This document shows positions 21,047 to 30,689 of a stretch of 42,508 nucleotides of DNA, in pieces. A program made the position numbers and the translations under genes. Where the stretch lies: contig CAIVDK010000049.1 of assembly GCA_903904655.1 (NCBI GenBank), positions 1 to 42,508 on the forward strand. The letters are read 5' to 3'. Under the pieces are notes generated by a model, which saw only the letters and a list, made by a program, of their open reading frames with translations, was not told the DNA's origin and did not search any database. Position 1 is the first letter of the stretch, and the number at the start of each line of letters is the position of its first letter. The stretch comes from an uncultured delta proteobacterium. Its GTDB lineage: Bacteria > Desulfobacterota > Syntrophia > Syntrophales > Smithellaceae.

Positions 21047-22299
21047 GCGCGGACCTGGCCGTCGCCGTAAATGATAAACTTGGACGTGGTAAGCTCTTCC
21101 AGTCCCATCGGCCCGAACGCATGCAGCTTGGTGGTCGAAATGCCGATTTCCGCGCCTAATCCCAGCTCAAAGCCGTCACTGAAGCGTGTGGAAGCGTTCA
21201 CCAGCACCGTTGAAGAATTGACTTCATTCAAAAACCGCTGCGAGTTGGTATAATCTTTGGTAATAATGGATTCCGTATGCAGCGATCCGTATTTTTCAAT
21301 ATGCGCGATGGCTTCGTCGATAGATGGCACAACCCTCACGGCCAGAATCAAGTCCAGGTATTCCGCGTACCAGTCTTCTTCGGTTGCCGCGTCGATATTT
21401 TTCAGGATCTTTCTTGTTTTTTCGCAGCCTCTGAGCAGGACGCCTGCTTTTTGCAGCCTTTCTGCGGCCTTCGGCAAAAACGCGGGGGCAATGTCCGAAT
21501 GCACCAGCAAGGTTTCCAGCGCGTTGCAGACACCGGGACGCTGCACTTTGGCATTGGCGCAGATATTTACGGCCATGTCCATGTCGGCTCCCGCATCCAC
21601 AAAGATATGACAGACGCCTTTGTAATGTTTAATAACGGGAATCTTGGACTGGGCAACCACGGCGCGGATCAGTTCTTCGCCGCCGCGCGGAATAATCAAA
21701 TCAATATGCTCGTCGAGTTGCAACATTGTCGAGACAGCCTCGCGATCGGTGAACGGAATGACCTGAATAGCCTTGTCCGGCAGAGGGCTTTCCCTCAAGA
21801 CATTCTGTAAGACAGACGCAATAGCCAGGTTGGAGTGAATCGCTTCCGAACCGCCGCGTAAGATGACCGCGTTGCCCGATTTGAGACACAGGGCGGAAGC
21901 GTCGACAGTGACATTAGGGCGCGATTCATAGATAATGCCGATCACCCCCAGGGGAATACGCATGCGGCCGACTAAAAGACCGTTGGGACGGCGCCACATA
22001 GACGTCACCTTTCCTACCGGATCAGGCAGCGCCGCAACTTCACGCAGCCCCTGCGCCATAGCCTCAATGGTAGCATCTTTGACCGCCAGCCGGTCGATCA
22101 TGGCTGCGGAAAGGCCCTTTTCTCGGGCGCCGGTCACATCCCGGCTATTTTCGGACAGGATAAAATCACGATGACCGATGAGCTCATCGGCCATGCGTAA
22201 AAGCGCGGCATTTTTTGCGTTGGCAGAGATATGGGAAAGAGGGCGTGATGCCCTAAGCGCGTCTTCGGCTATTTTTTTTACGGTGTCTTGGATATCCAT
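21043..22299 (-). CDS. proA: Gamma-glutamyl phosphate reductase
   Basis: [90 protein letters not shown]; overlaps nadD by ATGA. Confidence 0.95.
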   Translation of the reverse strand: MDIQDTVKKIAEDALRASRPLSHISANAKNAALLRMADELIGHRDFILSENSRDVTGAREKGLSAAMIDRLAVKDATIEAMAQGLREVAALPDPVGKVTSMWRRPNGLLVGRMRIPLGVIGIIYESRPNVTVDASALCLKSGNAVILRGGSEAIHSNLAIASVLQNVLRESPLPDKAIQVIPFTDREAVSTMLQLDEHIDLIIPRGGEELIRAVVAQSKIPVIKHYKGVCHIFVDAGADMDMAVNICANAKVQRPGVCNALETLLVHSDIAPAFLPKAAERLQKAGVLLRGCEKTRKILKNIDAATEEDWYAEYLDLILAVRVVPSIDEAIAHIEKYGSLHTESIITKDYTNSQRFLNEVNSSTVLVNASTRFSDGFELGLGAEIGISTTKLHAFGPMGLEELTTSKFIIYGDGQVRA

Positions 22300-22491
22300 T
22301 CTACTTCCCCTACTTGAGCATTTTAAAATAACTTGCAATTTCTGTAATTATTGATAAAAGCCGCATCAACTGTGAAGAATGGGAACCGTTCGAAAAAAAA
22401 TAATCGTGTTGATGCTTATTCGTGCATCGGTTGAAGTTATATTTACAAGACAAAAGGACATGTGTCAAGGTCTTTGCCCGGATGAATTTTT

Positions 22492-23559
22492 ATGAGCCGA
22501 TTGCGCATCAAAGCCGGAAAAAAAGCTTACGAAATCATTAAAGACGGTGGATTTAATTTTGACGCCGTTTCCGCTTATTACGGAGCGGCGGTAGGGCCGC
22601 GCTGGCTTGTCTCCAGCGGGTTTGATCTGACGCTTCTGACGCAAAACCTTCTGGGACGATCCAGATCCGTACATCTCATTGGATCTTCAGCCGGTGCCTG
22701 GCGTTTTGCCGCATGGCTGCAACCGCAGGCCGCCGACTGTTACCGGAAATTCATCCACGCCTATATCACAGTCGGCTATACCCGAAAAGATACGCCGGTG
22801 ACCATTCTGGAAAAATTCTCTCACATCATGAACACCTATATCGAAGATGACGCCCTGCCCTTTGCCCTGGCCAACAAGCGCTATCGTTTGTCCGTGATCA
22901 CGGCCCGCGCGCGAGGCCTGGTCGCTTCCGAAAAATACTTATTGCAGAAAAGCGCTCTGGCCGCCTGTTACGTGCTCAATTTCTTTAGCCGGAACAATCT
23001 GTACCATTTCGCCGACAGGGTTGTTTTCTACAACGGCTCCAAACCGCCCCCTTTTTGTTTTCACCCGCAATTCCAGGGCAAATATGTGCGGATAAATGAA
23101 TCAAATTTCAAATATGCGGTGATGGCCTCCGGCGCGATCCCGCTTATCGTTGCCGGAGTGAAGAATATTTTCGGCGCGCCCCGCGGTGTTTATCGCGACG
23201 GCGGCTTGATCGATTACCACCTGTCGCATCAGTTTGCCGCAAAAGAAAATGAATTGGTCCTTTTTTTCCATCACCAGGAAAGGATTATTCCCGGCTGGCT
23301 GGATAAGAAAAATAAACGGCGCATACCGGATGATCAAACATTGAATAACGTTGTGATGGCTTTTCCGTCGCAGAGTTTCATCGATCGGCTGCCGTCGGGC
23401 AAAGTTCCGGATCGGGATGACTTTCTGACGTATATCGACAATGGCGCTGAAAGAATTGCAAACTGGAATAAAGCCGTGGAGCTTGCCGCGCCACTGGGCG
23501 AGGACTTTTTGGAACTGGTGGAAAGCGGAAAGATTCGGGAAGTGGTGGAAAAGTTTTAA
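22492..23559 (+). CDS. Patatin-like phospholipase
   Basis: Nucleophile elbow LIGSSAGAWR (GxSxG) and catalytic-Asp motif YRDGGLIDYH. Confidence 0.75.
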   Translation: MSRLRIKAGKKAYEIIKDGGFNFDAVSAYYGAAVGPRWLVSSGFDLTLLTQNLLGRSRSVHLIGSSAGAWRFAAWLQPQAADCYRKFIHAYITVGYTRKDTPVTILEKFSHIMNTYIEDDALPFALANKRYRLSVITARARGLVASEKYLLQKSALAACYVLNFFSRNNLYHFADRVVFYNGSKPPPFCFHPQFQGKYVRINESNFKYAVMASGAIPLIVAGVKNIFGAPRGVYRDGGLIDYHLSHQFAAKENELVLFFHHQERIIPGWLDKKNKRRIPDDQTLNNVVMAFPSQSFIDRLPSGKVPDRDDFLTYIDNGAERIANWNKAVELAAPLGEDFLELVESGKIREVVEKF

Positions 23560-23623
23560 GATTTAAGTATTAAGTGATTATAATTATTTATTTTTTCTTA
23601 AAACTTAACACTATTTATTATGA
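23554..23623. repeat. Heptanucleotide-periodic A/T-rich array in the patatin-radical SAM gap
   Basis: TTTTAAG ATTTAAG TATTAAG TGATTAT AATTATT TATTTTT TCTTAAA ACTTAAC ACTATTT in constant 7-nt phase; TTAAG words first, then reverse-complement CTTAA words. Confidence 0.6.
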
Positions 23624-24537
23624 TCATTCAAGAACTTCTGGATATTTACACCTCCTGCACCCTTTGTCCGCGCGCATGCCGGGTCGACCGGACAAAGGGC
23701 GAGTTGGGCTATTGCCGTCTTCCCGCTGGGATTTTTATGGACTGCTCACTGGCCCATCACGGAGAGGAACCACCTCTTTCGGGAACACGCGGCGCCGGGA
23801 CAATTTTTCTTTCTTCATGCAACCTGAGATGCATCTATTGCCAGAACTATCAAATTTCCCACAGCGAGCAGGGACGGGAGCTGACCGTTTTGCAACTGGC
23901 CCACGTCATGCTCGATTTGCAAAAAAACGGCTGCCACAATATCGAACCGGTGACCCCGACGCCTCAGATGCCCCTTGTGATGGAGGCTCTGTGCATGGCG
24001 CGTGCTCAAGGCCTCACCATTCCCCTTGTTTACAATTGCAGCGGCTATGAAAATCCCGACATCATCCGTTTCCTGGACAGCATGGTGGATATTTATCTGC
24101 CGGATTTCAAATACGGACTTAATCAAGACGCCGAACTTTTCTCCGGCGCGCCGGACTATCCGCGCTTCGCCATAGAATCCATCCGAGAAATGGTCCGACA
24201 GGTCGGCTGCGACCTGAATGTGGAAGAAGGTGTCGCCACGCGAGGGATCATCATCCGTCATTTGGTTTTACCCGGAAGGCTGGAAAATTCCCGGGAAGCC
24301 CTGAGGATTTTGAAAAATGAAATATCAACAAGCGTCTCAATCAGCCTCATGTCGCAGTACACGCCCACCGAACAGATAAAATCCCACGCGCAACTGGGGC
24401 GCAGAATCACCAGCGCTGAATATTCCCAGATACTAGATTATGCCCTTGATCTGGGTTTTGAAAATCTATTTATCCAGGATGTCAACGACGACGACCTGAC
24501 TCCGGATTTTGATCGTGCAAATCCATTTGGTTCGTAA
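23620..24537 (+). CDS. Radical SAM protein, pyruvate-formate-lyase-activating-enzyme-like
   Basis: CNLRCIYCQNYQIS (CxxxCxxC) with N-terminal CTLCPRACRVDRTKGELGYC. Confidence 0.85.
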   Translation: MIIQELLDIYTSCTLCPRACRVDRTKGELGYCRLPAGIFMDCSLAHHGEEPPLSGTRGAGTIFLSSCNLRCIYCQNYQISHSEQGRELTVLQLAHVMLDLQKNGCHNIEPVTPTPQMPLVMEALCMARAQGLTIPLVYNCSGYENPDIIRFLDSMVDIYLPDFKYGLNQDAELFSGAPDYPRFAIESIREMVRQVGCDLNVEEGVATRGIIIRHLVLPGRLENSREALRILKNEISTSVSISLMSQYTPTEQIKSHAQLGRRITSAEYSQILDYALDLGFENLFIQDVNDDDLTPDFDRANPFGS

Positions 24538-24544
24538 AGGTGGC

Positions 24545-25162
24545 ATGATGCAAAGTGACTTGCAAAAAATTTATGACCGTTTTGCCGATACATACGATAA
24601 TAATCGGAACTTGTTTGACATGACGGCGGTCATCGCCGATTTCTCTAAAAGATTGCCTTGCAAGACAGGCCGTCTGCTCGACTTGGGCTGCGGCGCGGGA
24701 GAACCTTTTCCCGCTTATTTTATTGCGCAGGGCTGGCAGGTCACAGGCGTGGATTTTTCTTCCCGGATGCTGGATCTGGCCCATCGCTATCAACCGGACA
24801 TGAAAACTACCTTCGCCGATATTTGCGAAGTGGATTTTCCCGAAAAACAGTTTGACGCCGTCACGGCCATTTATTGCCTTTTTCATATTGAATACCAAAG
24901 GCATGAGGATATTTTCCGGAAAATCTACCGTTGGCTGAAACCGGGCGGTCACTCCCTTTTCACCTATGCCACAAAAGAATATACGGGTGCTGATTTTTTT
25001 AGCGGCACTAAGGAATTTCTGGGAGAACAATTATTTTACAGTCACACAACGCCAGGCGATCTGGTTGCAAGCTTAATATCGATTGGTTTCACGATAGAAT
25101 CCGCCCAATACCGCCAAATCGGCGGCGAAACATTTCTCTGGATGACGATCGCCAAACCCTAG
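24545..25162 (+). CDS. Class I SAM-dependent methyltransferase
   Basis: LLDLGCGAGEPF, VTGVDFSSRMLDLA, FDAVTAIYCLFHI, WLKPGG. ATG 24545 preferred. Confidence 0.85.
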   Translation: MMQSDLQKIYDRFADTYDNNRNLFDMTAVIADFSKRLPCKTGRLLDLGCGAGEPFPAYFIAQGWQVTGVDFSSRMLDLAHRYQPDMKTTFADICEVDFPEKQFDAVTAIYCLFHIEYQRHEDIFRKIYRWLKPGGHSLFTYATKEYTGADFFSGTKEFLGEQLFYSHTTPGDLVASLISIGFTIESAQYRQIGGETFLWMTIAKP

Positions 25163-25165
25163 TCA

Positions 25166-25873
25166 TTAGGGCATTTTAAAAATGCTGACACCAGGTGGCG
25201 GCTGGAATTGGAATAATTTCGAGGAAAGCCCGGCGTTCATTTTGATGCCGGAAAACTTCAGCTGGGTGGAATTACCCATCACATCATCAAAACTGACCTG
25301 AAGAATATGAAAGCTGTTTTTCTCAATCGTCATTTGCAGATATTGATAGGAGGCGCCTTTTTCACGCGGATATAACTGCAGTAGATAGTTGCCGCTTTTA
25401 TCCACGGCATGAGGGCTTGCATATTTGATAGTAAAGTCATCGCTTAGCTTTCCCAAACCGGACAGAAATTTGATTAAAGCCTCAGATTTAAAAATCTTAT
25501 CAGACTCTTGAGTATATACCGACTTATCCTGCGGCAGATAAAGCCAGGCTTTTTGTGAATTGATAATAAGTTTTTTCGTCTTTGGCTTTTTATAATCCCA
25601 GAGCATCTGTTTAGGATTTTTAAAATAGACTATCCCCTCTTCTACATCCGTTTTGCGGATGGATTTTACCATGGTCTCCTGAACGAAAATCGCCTGAAAA
25701 TCCTGTGTCTCCTCATAAATTTGCTGCAACCGGTTCACGGTCTCATCAATGGGAGGCGGTTCGGCAGCACAGGAAATATGAGACCAGAAAACCCCCAAAA
25801 GGATTGCAAAAAAAACCGTAACGATTTTTACTGATATAAATAACTCATTTTTATCGAGATTTGTTTTCATCAT
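25166..25873 (-). CDS. lolA: Outer-membrane lipoprotein carrier protein LolA
   Basis: N-terminal signal, DETVNRLQQIYEETQDFQAIFVQETM, GIVYFKNPKQMLWDYKKPKTKKLIINSQKAWLYLPQDKSVY. Confidence 0.88.
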   Translation of the reverse strand: MMKTNLDKNELFISVKIVTVFFAILLGVFWSHISCAAEPPPIDETVNRLQQIYEETQDFQAIFVQETMVKSIRKTDVEEGIVYFKNPKQMLWDYKKPKTKKLIINSQKAWLYLPQDKSVYTQESDKIFKSEALIKFLSGLGKLSDDFTIKYASPHAVDKSGNYLLQLYPREKGASYQYLQMTIEKNSFHILQVSFDDVMGNSTQLKFSGIKMNAGLSSKLFQFQPPPGVSIFKMP

Positions 25874-26013
25874 TTTTTATTTTCTAAAATATCAAAAATG
25901 GTCGAAAATGGCACATTTTTTTCAGTAGCGTTTATATCTTCATGTTGAGTGGCTCATAAATGGCAATGATTAAAGGGAATATCAATAACTATTTGATATT
26001 ATTAATATATATT

Positions 26014-26034
26014 ATTGCTCAAACCTTAAGCAAT
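26014..26034 (-). terminator. Possible hairpin terminator downstream of ilvE on the - strand
   Basis: ATTGCT/AGCAAT arms followed by A/T-rich sequence on the - strand; no clean U tract. Confidence 0.25.
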
Positions 26035-26183
26035 TTGGTCTAAAAGCCTAACCATTGCGGACTTACCTGACTTATGAACATGGTTACCAACAGGTCTTTC
26101 CACAACATTGTGGAATACAAATTCAAGTGCCTGTATCCAAGGGATAAAGACCTGAGATGGCCTCGATCTTCTTTACACGGCCC

Positions 26184-27254
26184 TTAAGCAAGCTGCATAC
26201 GCCAGCCGAAAGGATCCTTTTTGCTTCCATACTGAATATGTAAAATTTCGTGAAACAATTTCTCGGCAAGCGATCCGGTCTTCCCGTTGTTTATGATATA
26301 CTCCTTCTTGTGGAAATAAATCTGTCCCACTGGTGAAATAATAGCCGCTGTTCCAGAGGCAAAAGCTTCCTTGAGCGTTCCTTTTTCGATCGCGTCGATC
26401 ACTTCAGTTATGGGCAGGGGTCTCTCCTTTACATTCACACCCAGATGAGACGCCAATTTAATAACGGAATCGCGCGTCACACCCGGCAGAATGGTTCCTC
26501 CGAGCGGCGGTGTGATCAGCTCATCGCCGATCACGAAAAAGATATTGCTGGTACCCACTTCTTCCACATACTTCTTTTCCCGTGCGTCCAGCCACAGCAC
26601 TTGTGTATAACCCATATCGGTGGCAATACGGCTGGCATAAAGACTCGCGGCATAATTACCTGCCGCCTTGATTTGGCCAGTACCGCCTACCGCCGCCCGC
26701 ACATATTCTTCGGACACATAAATCTTAGTTGGTGCAAAACCGTGGGCGTAATAGGCGCCCACCGGCCCTGCAATAATAAAGAAGAGGTATTCACTGGACG
26801 GATGCACGCCAAGGGCGGCTTCCGTGGCAATCATCGTCGGACGGATATAAAGGGATGACCCCGCCTCTCTGGGAATCCAATCGCGCTCGAGCAACACAAA
26901 TTTTTTAAGGGCATCAAAAAACACCGTTTCGTCAATTTGAGCCATGCAAAGCCTTACGGCGGACGTATTCATTCTTCTGATGTTCTCCATCGGACGGAAA
27001 AGATAAATTTCATCTTTCTTCCCCCGGTAGGCCTTCAATCCTTCAAATATTTCCTGGCCGTAATGAAGACACATAGCGGTCGGATCAAGCTGCAAATAAT
27101 GGTAAGGTTCGATGACGGGGTCATGCCAGCCGGTTCCTTCCTTATACTTCATTGTAAACATATGGTCGGTAAAGTGCTGGCCAAAACCTAATTTGGTTTC
27201 ATCAGGCTTGGGCTTCATGTATTCCGGCAATGCTTCGACAATTTTAATTTCCAT
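26184..27254 (-). CDS. ilvE: Branched-chain amino acid aminotransferase
   Basis: GFGQHFTDHMFTMKY, CLHYGQEIFEGLKAYRG, GTGQIKAAGNYAASLYA, VEEVGTSNIFFV, LPGVTRDSVI. Start set at MEIKIVEALPEYM. Confidence 0.93.
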   Translation of the reverse strand: MEIKIVEALPEYMKPKPDETKLGFGQHFTDHMFTMKYKEGTGWHDPVIEPYHYLQLDPTAMCLHYGQEIFEGLKAYRGKKDEIYLFRPMENIRRMNTSAVRLCMAQIDETVFFDALKKFVLLERDWIPREAGSSLYIRPTMIATEAALGVHPSSEYLFFIIAGPVGAYYAHGFAPTKIYVSEEYVRAAVGGTGQIKAAGNYAASLYASRIATDMGYTQVLWLDAREKKYVEEVGTSNIFFVIGDELITPPLGGTILPGVTRDSVIKLASHLGVNVKERPLPITEVIDAIEKGTLKEAFASGTAAIISPVGQIYFHKKEYIINNGKTGSLAEKLFHEILHIQYGSKKDPFGWRMQLA

Positions 27255-27319
27255 AGATTCCTCTTTAATTAAAATATCTTCCAATAACGAATGTCGGCTA
27301 AATTACTTTTTTTATATCA

Positions 27320-28849
27320 CTAAACGATGCGTCGATCAAGGCTTCTATATTGAATCGCTTCGGCAATATGCGCGGGCTCGATTTTTTCTTTGCCTTCCAG
27401 ATCGGTAATCGTGCGGGACACTTTCAGAATACGGTTCATGGCACGAGCGGAAAGACCCAGTTTTTCTATGGCCATTTCCATGAGCTGATGAGACTCCTCA
27501 TCGATGGCACAAAAAGACCGGATTTGCTTTTCCGTCATACGGGCATTGGTAACGACACCCGAGTTGCCAAAGCGCTTTGTTTGCCTTTCACGCGCGGCAT
27601 CAACCCGCTCTCTGACGGGTGCTGATGCTTCGCCTTCTTCTTTCCCCGTTAAGGCGCGGTATCTGACCGACGGCACCTCGATATGCAAATCGATGCGATC
27701 CAGCAGTGGGCCGGATATTTTCGCCTGATACTGGCGGATCTGCTGGGGTGAGCAGCGGCAGGCGCGAATTCGGTCCCCAAAATAGCCACAGGGACAGGGA
27801 TTCATGGCGGCCACCAGCATAAACTTGGCCGGAAAGGCCGCGGTCACAGCCGAGCGGGTGATCGTAATCGTTCCTTCTTCCAGTGGCTGGCGCAACGCTT
27901 CCAGCGCATTTCTTTTGAATTCCGGCAGCTCGTCCAGAAAGAGCACGCCCAGATGAGCCAGGCTGATTTCTCCGGGATGCGGCATTTGGCCGCCTCCGAC
28001 CAGGCCGACATCGGAAATGGTATGATGAGGCGAACGGAAAGGCCGCACGGCAATCAATGTTTCTCCTGAATTCAGCAGACCGGCCACGGAAAAAACCTTG
28101 GTTACTTCGATGGCCTCTTCAAAGGAAAGATCGGGCAGAATCGTAGGCAGCCGCTTGGCCAACATACTTTTACCGGAACCGGGCGGACCAATCATCAAAA
28201 TATTATGGCCGCCGGCCGCCGCGACCTCCAACGCCCTGAGCGCCTGCTTCTGGCCTTTTATTTCAGAAAAGTCGATATCATAGTGACGATTTTTTTGAAA
28301 AATATTACCGGTATCCAGATAGAGCGGCAAAATGGTTTGTCTGGCTCCTAAAAACTCGACAACGTCGGGAAGCGTCTTGACGCCATAAACATGGATGCCT
28401 TCCACCATGGCCGCTTCCGCAGCGTTTTCTTCCGGCACAAATACTGATTGGATGCCCAGCTCCCTCGCTTTAAAAGCAGCGGGCAATACACCCCGAACAC
28501 CTTTAATACTGCCGTCGAGCGACAACTCGCCGATAAAGAAGCAGCCCTGAAGGGCGGCTTCTTCGATCAACCCCTCCGCGGCCAGAATGCCTACCGCAAT
28601 CGGCAGATCAAAGCCAGTTCCCTCTTTCCGAATATCGGCAGGCGCCAGATTAACGGTTACATGAGACCGCGGAAAACGGTAACCGGAATTCTTGATGGCG
28701 GCCTTGATCCTGTCGCGGCTTTCTTTCACAGAGGCGTCAGGCAGGCCGACCGTGGCAAACTGCGGCAAACCCTGGGAAACATCTACTTCCACCGACACAG
28801 GGTATGATTCCATACCGATAACACTCATGCCGAACACTTTTATGAACAC
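27320..28849 (-). CDS. comM: YifB/ComM family Mg chelatase-like AAA ATPase
   Basis: GMESYPVSVEVDVSQGLPQFATVGLPDASVKESRDRIKAAIKNSGYRFP, MIGPPGSGKSMLAKRLPTILP, MNPCPCGYFGD. GTG start 28849 after GGAG. Confidence 0.93.
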   Translation of the reverse strand: MFIKVFGMSVIGMESYPVSVEVDVSQGLPQFATVGLPDASVKESRDRIKAAIKNSGYRFPRSHVTVNLAPADIRKEGTGFDLPIAVGILAAEGLIEEAALQGCFFIGELSLDGSIKGVRGVLPAAFKARELGIQSVFVPEENAAEAAMVEGIHVYGVKTLPDVVEFLGARQTILPLYLDTGNIFQKNRHYDIDFSEIKGQKQALRALEVAAAGGHNILMIGPPGSGKSMLAKRLPTILPDLSFEEAIEVTKVFSVAGLLNSGETLIAVRPFRSPHHTISDVGLVGGGQMPHPGEISLAHLGVLFLDELPEFKRNALEALRQPLEEGTITITRSAVTAAFPAKFMLVAAMNPCPCGYFGDRIRACRCSPQQIRQYQAKISGPLLDRIDLHIEVPSVRYRALTGKEEGEASAPVRERVDAARERQTKRFGNSGVVTNARMTEKQIRSFCAIDEESHQLMEMAIEKLGLSARAMNRILKVSRTITDLEGKEKIEPAHIAEAIQYRSLDRRIV

Positions 28850-28946
28850 TATATTTTCTCCGAGGAAGAATTTACGGTCAAAAATGATAGCTAATTGCCG
28901 TATATATATCAAGTTTTTAATTTACTTAAAAATATTCTTGACTTTC

Positions 28947-28975
28947 TTGACTCGTCAAAGGCGCTGTGCTAGGGT
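28947..28975 (+). promoter_or_regulatory. Possible sigma70-type promoter for moaC
   Basis: TTGACT (28947-28952)-N17-TAGGGT (28970-28975), preceded by another TTGACT at 28938. Confidence 0.45.
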
Positions 28976-29030
28976 CTTTGTAAATTGTTTAGACTCACAT
29001 AATTCAAGCATACTAAAGTCAGTAGCCGCC

Positions 29031-29516
29031 ATGAAAAAGCTATCCCATGTTAATGATTCAGGCCAAGTACAAATGGTGGATGTAACGGACAAGGACAAGA
29101 CCGTCCGAAAGGCAACGGCCCGCGGCAGAGTCATCATGAAAAACAGCACGCTTCAGCTTTTGGAAGAAGGCCGCGTGGCTAAAGGCAACGTGCTGACCAC
29201 CGCCAAAATCGCAGGTATCATGGCGGCAAAAAAAACCGGCGAACTTATCCCCTTATGTCATCCGCTGGCACTAACGGGTATTGATATCGCCTTTGAAATC
29301 GACCGTCTAAACTCGCAGGTGATCATCGAAACGCAGGTCCGAACGGTTGGTGAAACCGGAGTGGAAATGGAAGCGCTGACGGCGGCCAGTATTGCCGCAC
29401 TGACCATTTACGATATGTGTAAAGCCGTAGATAAAGAAATAATCATCAGTGATATTATGCTTCTGGAAAAAAGCGGCGGCAAAAGCGGCACCTTTACCAG
29501 AAAAGCATCAGAATAA
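29031..29516 (+). CDS. moaC: Cyclic pyranopterin monophosphate synthase
   Basis: SHVNDSGQVQMVDVTDKDKTVRKATARG, AGIMAAKKTGELIPLCHPL, TVGETGVEMEALTAASIAALTIYDMCKA, KSGGKSG. The N-terminal part of the supplied ORF (28692-29030) is antisense to comM. Confidence 0.95.
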   Translation: MKKLSHVNDSGQVQMVDVTDKDKTVRKATARGRVIMKNSTLQLLEEGRVAKGNVLTTAKIAGIMAAKKTGELIPLCHPLALTGIDIAFEIDRLNSQVIIETQVRTVGETGVEMEALTAASIAALTIYDMCKAVDKEIIISDIMLLEKSGGKSGTFTRKASE

Positions 29517-30043
29517 TGCGGAGATCATACTTGAATCAGGTTTTTAAAATTAAGAAAGCCTTCAGGATTCCCTTTATCAGCGCCGTAACGCTTTTATTTG
29601 TTCTTCTGGCGCTCAGTCTTTTCGATGGGCAAATCTGGGAACAAATTCTAATCGCGGCTATATGCGTTGTCACGCTGGTTATTGCCATAGAGACACGTGA
29701 AAGAGAGTTTACCGTTTTCGAAAACGGCTTGCGTATTAAAAAATTTTTCCGCACGAAAGATTTCACTTGGGCGGAAATCACGCACCTGGGTGTCGTCATC
29801 ATGCGCAATAAGGCTTACTTTCTTCTGACTACAACCAAAGGGTTTTATGTGTTTTCCAATCTTCTGCAAAATCATACGCTCCTGATCCGACATCTGGCGG
29901 ACAAGCTTGGTGAGGAAAAAGTGGAGGCGGAAGTTAAAAGCTATCTGGAGGATCCCGTCGAACGGACATCTCTGGTTGTTTTGACCTGGATTGCCCTGAT
30001 TATTATCGTCGCGATTATCCTGACCAAATTGATAAAATTATAA
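29516..30043 (+). CDS. Small membrane protein with a possible PH/YcxB-like domain between TM segments
   Basis: Two N-terminal TMs, FENGLRIKKFFRTKDFTWAEI strand-rich core, one C-terminal TM; TAATG overlap with moaC. Confidence 0.55.
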   Translation: MRRSYLNQVFKIKKAFRIPFISAVTLLFVLLALSLFDGQIWEQILIAAICVVTLVIAIETREREFTVFENGLRIKKFFRTKDFTWAEITHLGVVIMRNKAYFLLTTTKGFYVFSNLLQNHTLLIRHLADKLGEEKVEAEVKSYLEDPVERTSLVVLTWIALIIIVAIILTKLIKL

Positions 30044-30090
30044 TTTCCGTTCGTCGTTTTAAGCAGCAAAAATATTGAAGTGAATGGTAT

Positions 30091-30112
30091 ATTTGAAAAG
30101 ATGGATTCAAAT
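30091..30112. promoter_or_regulatory. Dyad upstream of the Fis-type gene
   Basis: ATTTGAA-N8-TTCAAAT perfect 7-bp arms, just upstream of the RBS. Confidence 0.35.
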
Positions 30113-30123
30113 GCAGGAGTTTC

Positions 30124-30435
30124 ATGGCCATGAGAGCAAAAAATCAGAATAAAACGGCAGCAGGCATCGACGTCCAGGAAACATGTTTCACGGTCGTCGA
30201 AGAAATATTGGAAAAAAACTTGGCTGATCTGGCTACGGTCTTATCCGTTTCCGACAACGGTAAAAGTAAGCTTCACGAGGAAGTCATGGCCATGGTAGAA
30301 AAAGGTCTGTTCAAAATCGCCCTGCGTCGTTCCAGTTATGTCAAAAGCACAGCGGCGGCGTTTCTGGGTATCAACCGCAATACGTTTACCGATAAGATGG
30401 CCAAATTGGGCATCGACTGCGAAAAAATCAAATAA
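30124..30435 (+). CDS. Fis-type helix-turn-helix protein
   Basis: C-terminal KSTAAAFLGINRNTFTDKMAKLGI resembles Fis/NtrC-C HTH. Confidence 0.7.
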   Translation: MAMRAKNQNKTAAGIDVQETCFTVVEEILEKNLADLATVLSVSDNGKSKLHEEVMAMVEKGLFKIALRRSSYVKSTAAAFLGINRNTFTDKMAKLGIDCEKIK

Positions 30436-30486
30436 GGATCCCCGAAATATTTACATCCTGTATCGTTAAAAAAATCAGATCCGATT

Positions 30487-30689
30487 ACCGGGAAAGAATC
30501 CATCCACTTCAGGAACGGTTATTGCAAGCCCCATCCTAAACAACCGGGAAAACACGGACGACATACAAAGTGTCCGCCTGGATGCATGGCGTTAGGAATG
30601 GTTCGTAAGCACCATGCAAAACCAAGCTGGAAAAGGGTTTTCATACATCAAACCTGCCCGTTCCCGATGACCAGACAGGTTGACACGGG
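30487..30689 (+). ncRNA. Candidate structured leader or small RNA upstream of the GlmS-like gene
   Basis: 345-nt non-coding gap with several pairings: CGGTT/AACCG, CGGAC/GTCCG, TGCATGG/CCATGCA, CCATCCTAA/TTAGGAATGG (one bulge), and a pseudoknot-like AACCTG-CCCGT...CAGGTT...ACGGG. Confidence 0.35.

Noticed and set aside
23574-24050. 158-aa + strand ORF overlapping the radical SAM gene
   Set aside because: Out-of-frame overlap of a clear CxxxCxxC radical SAM gene; composition looks like a frame shadow.
28692-29030. N-terminal extension of the moaC ORF
   Set aside because: It overlaps the start of comM antisense; MoaC similarity begins at MKKLSHVNDSG (29031), after a plausible promoter.
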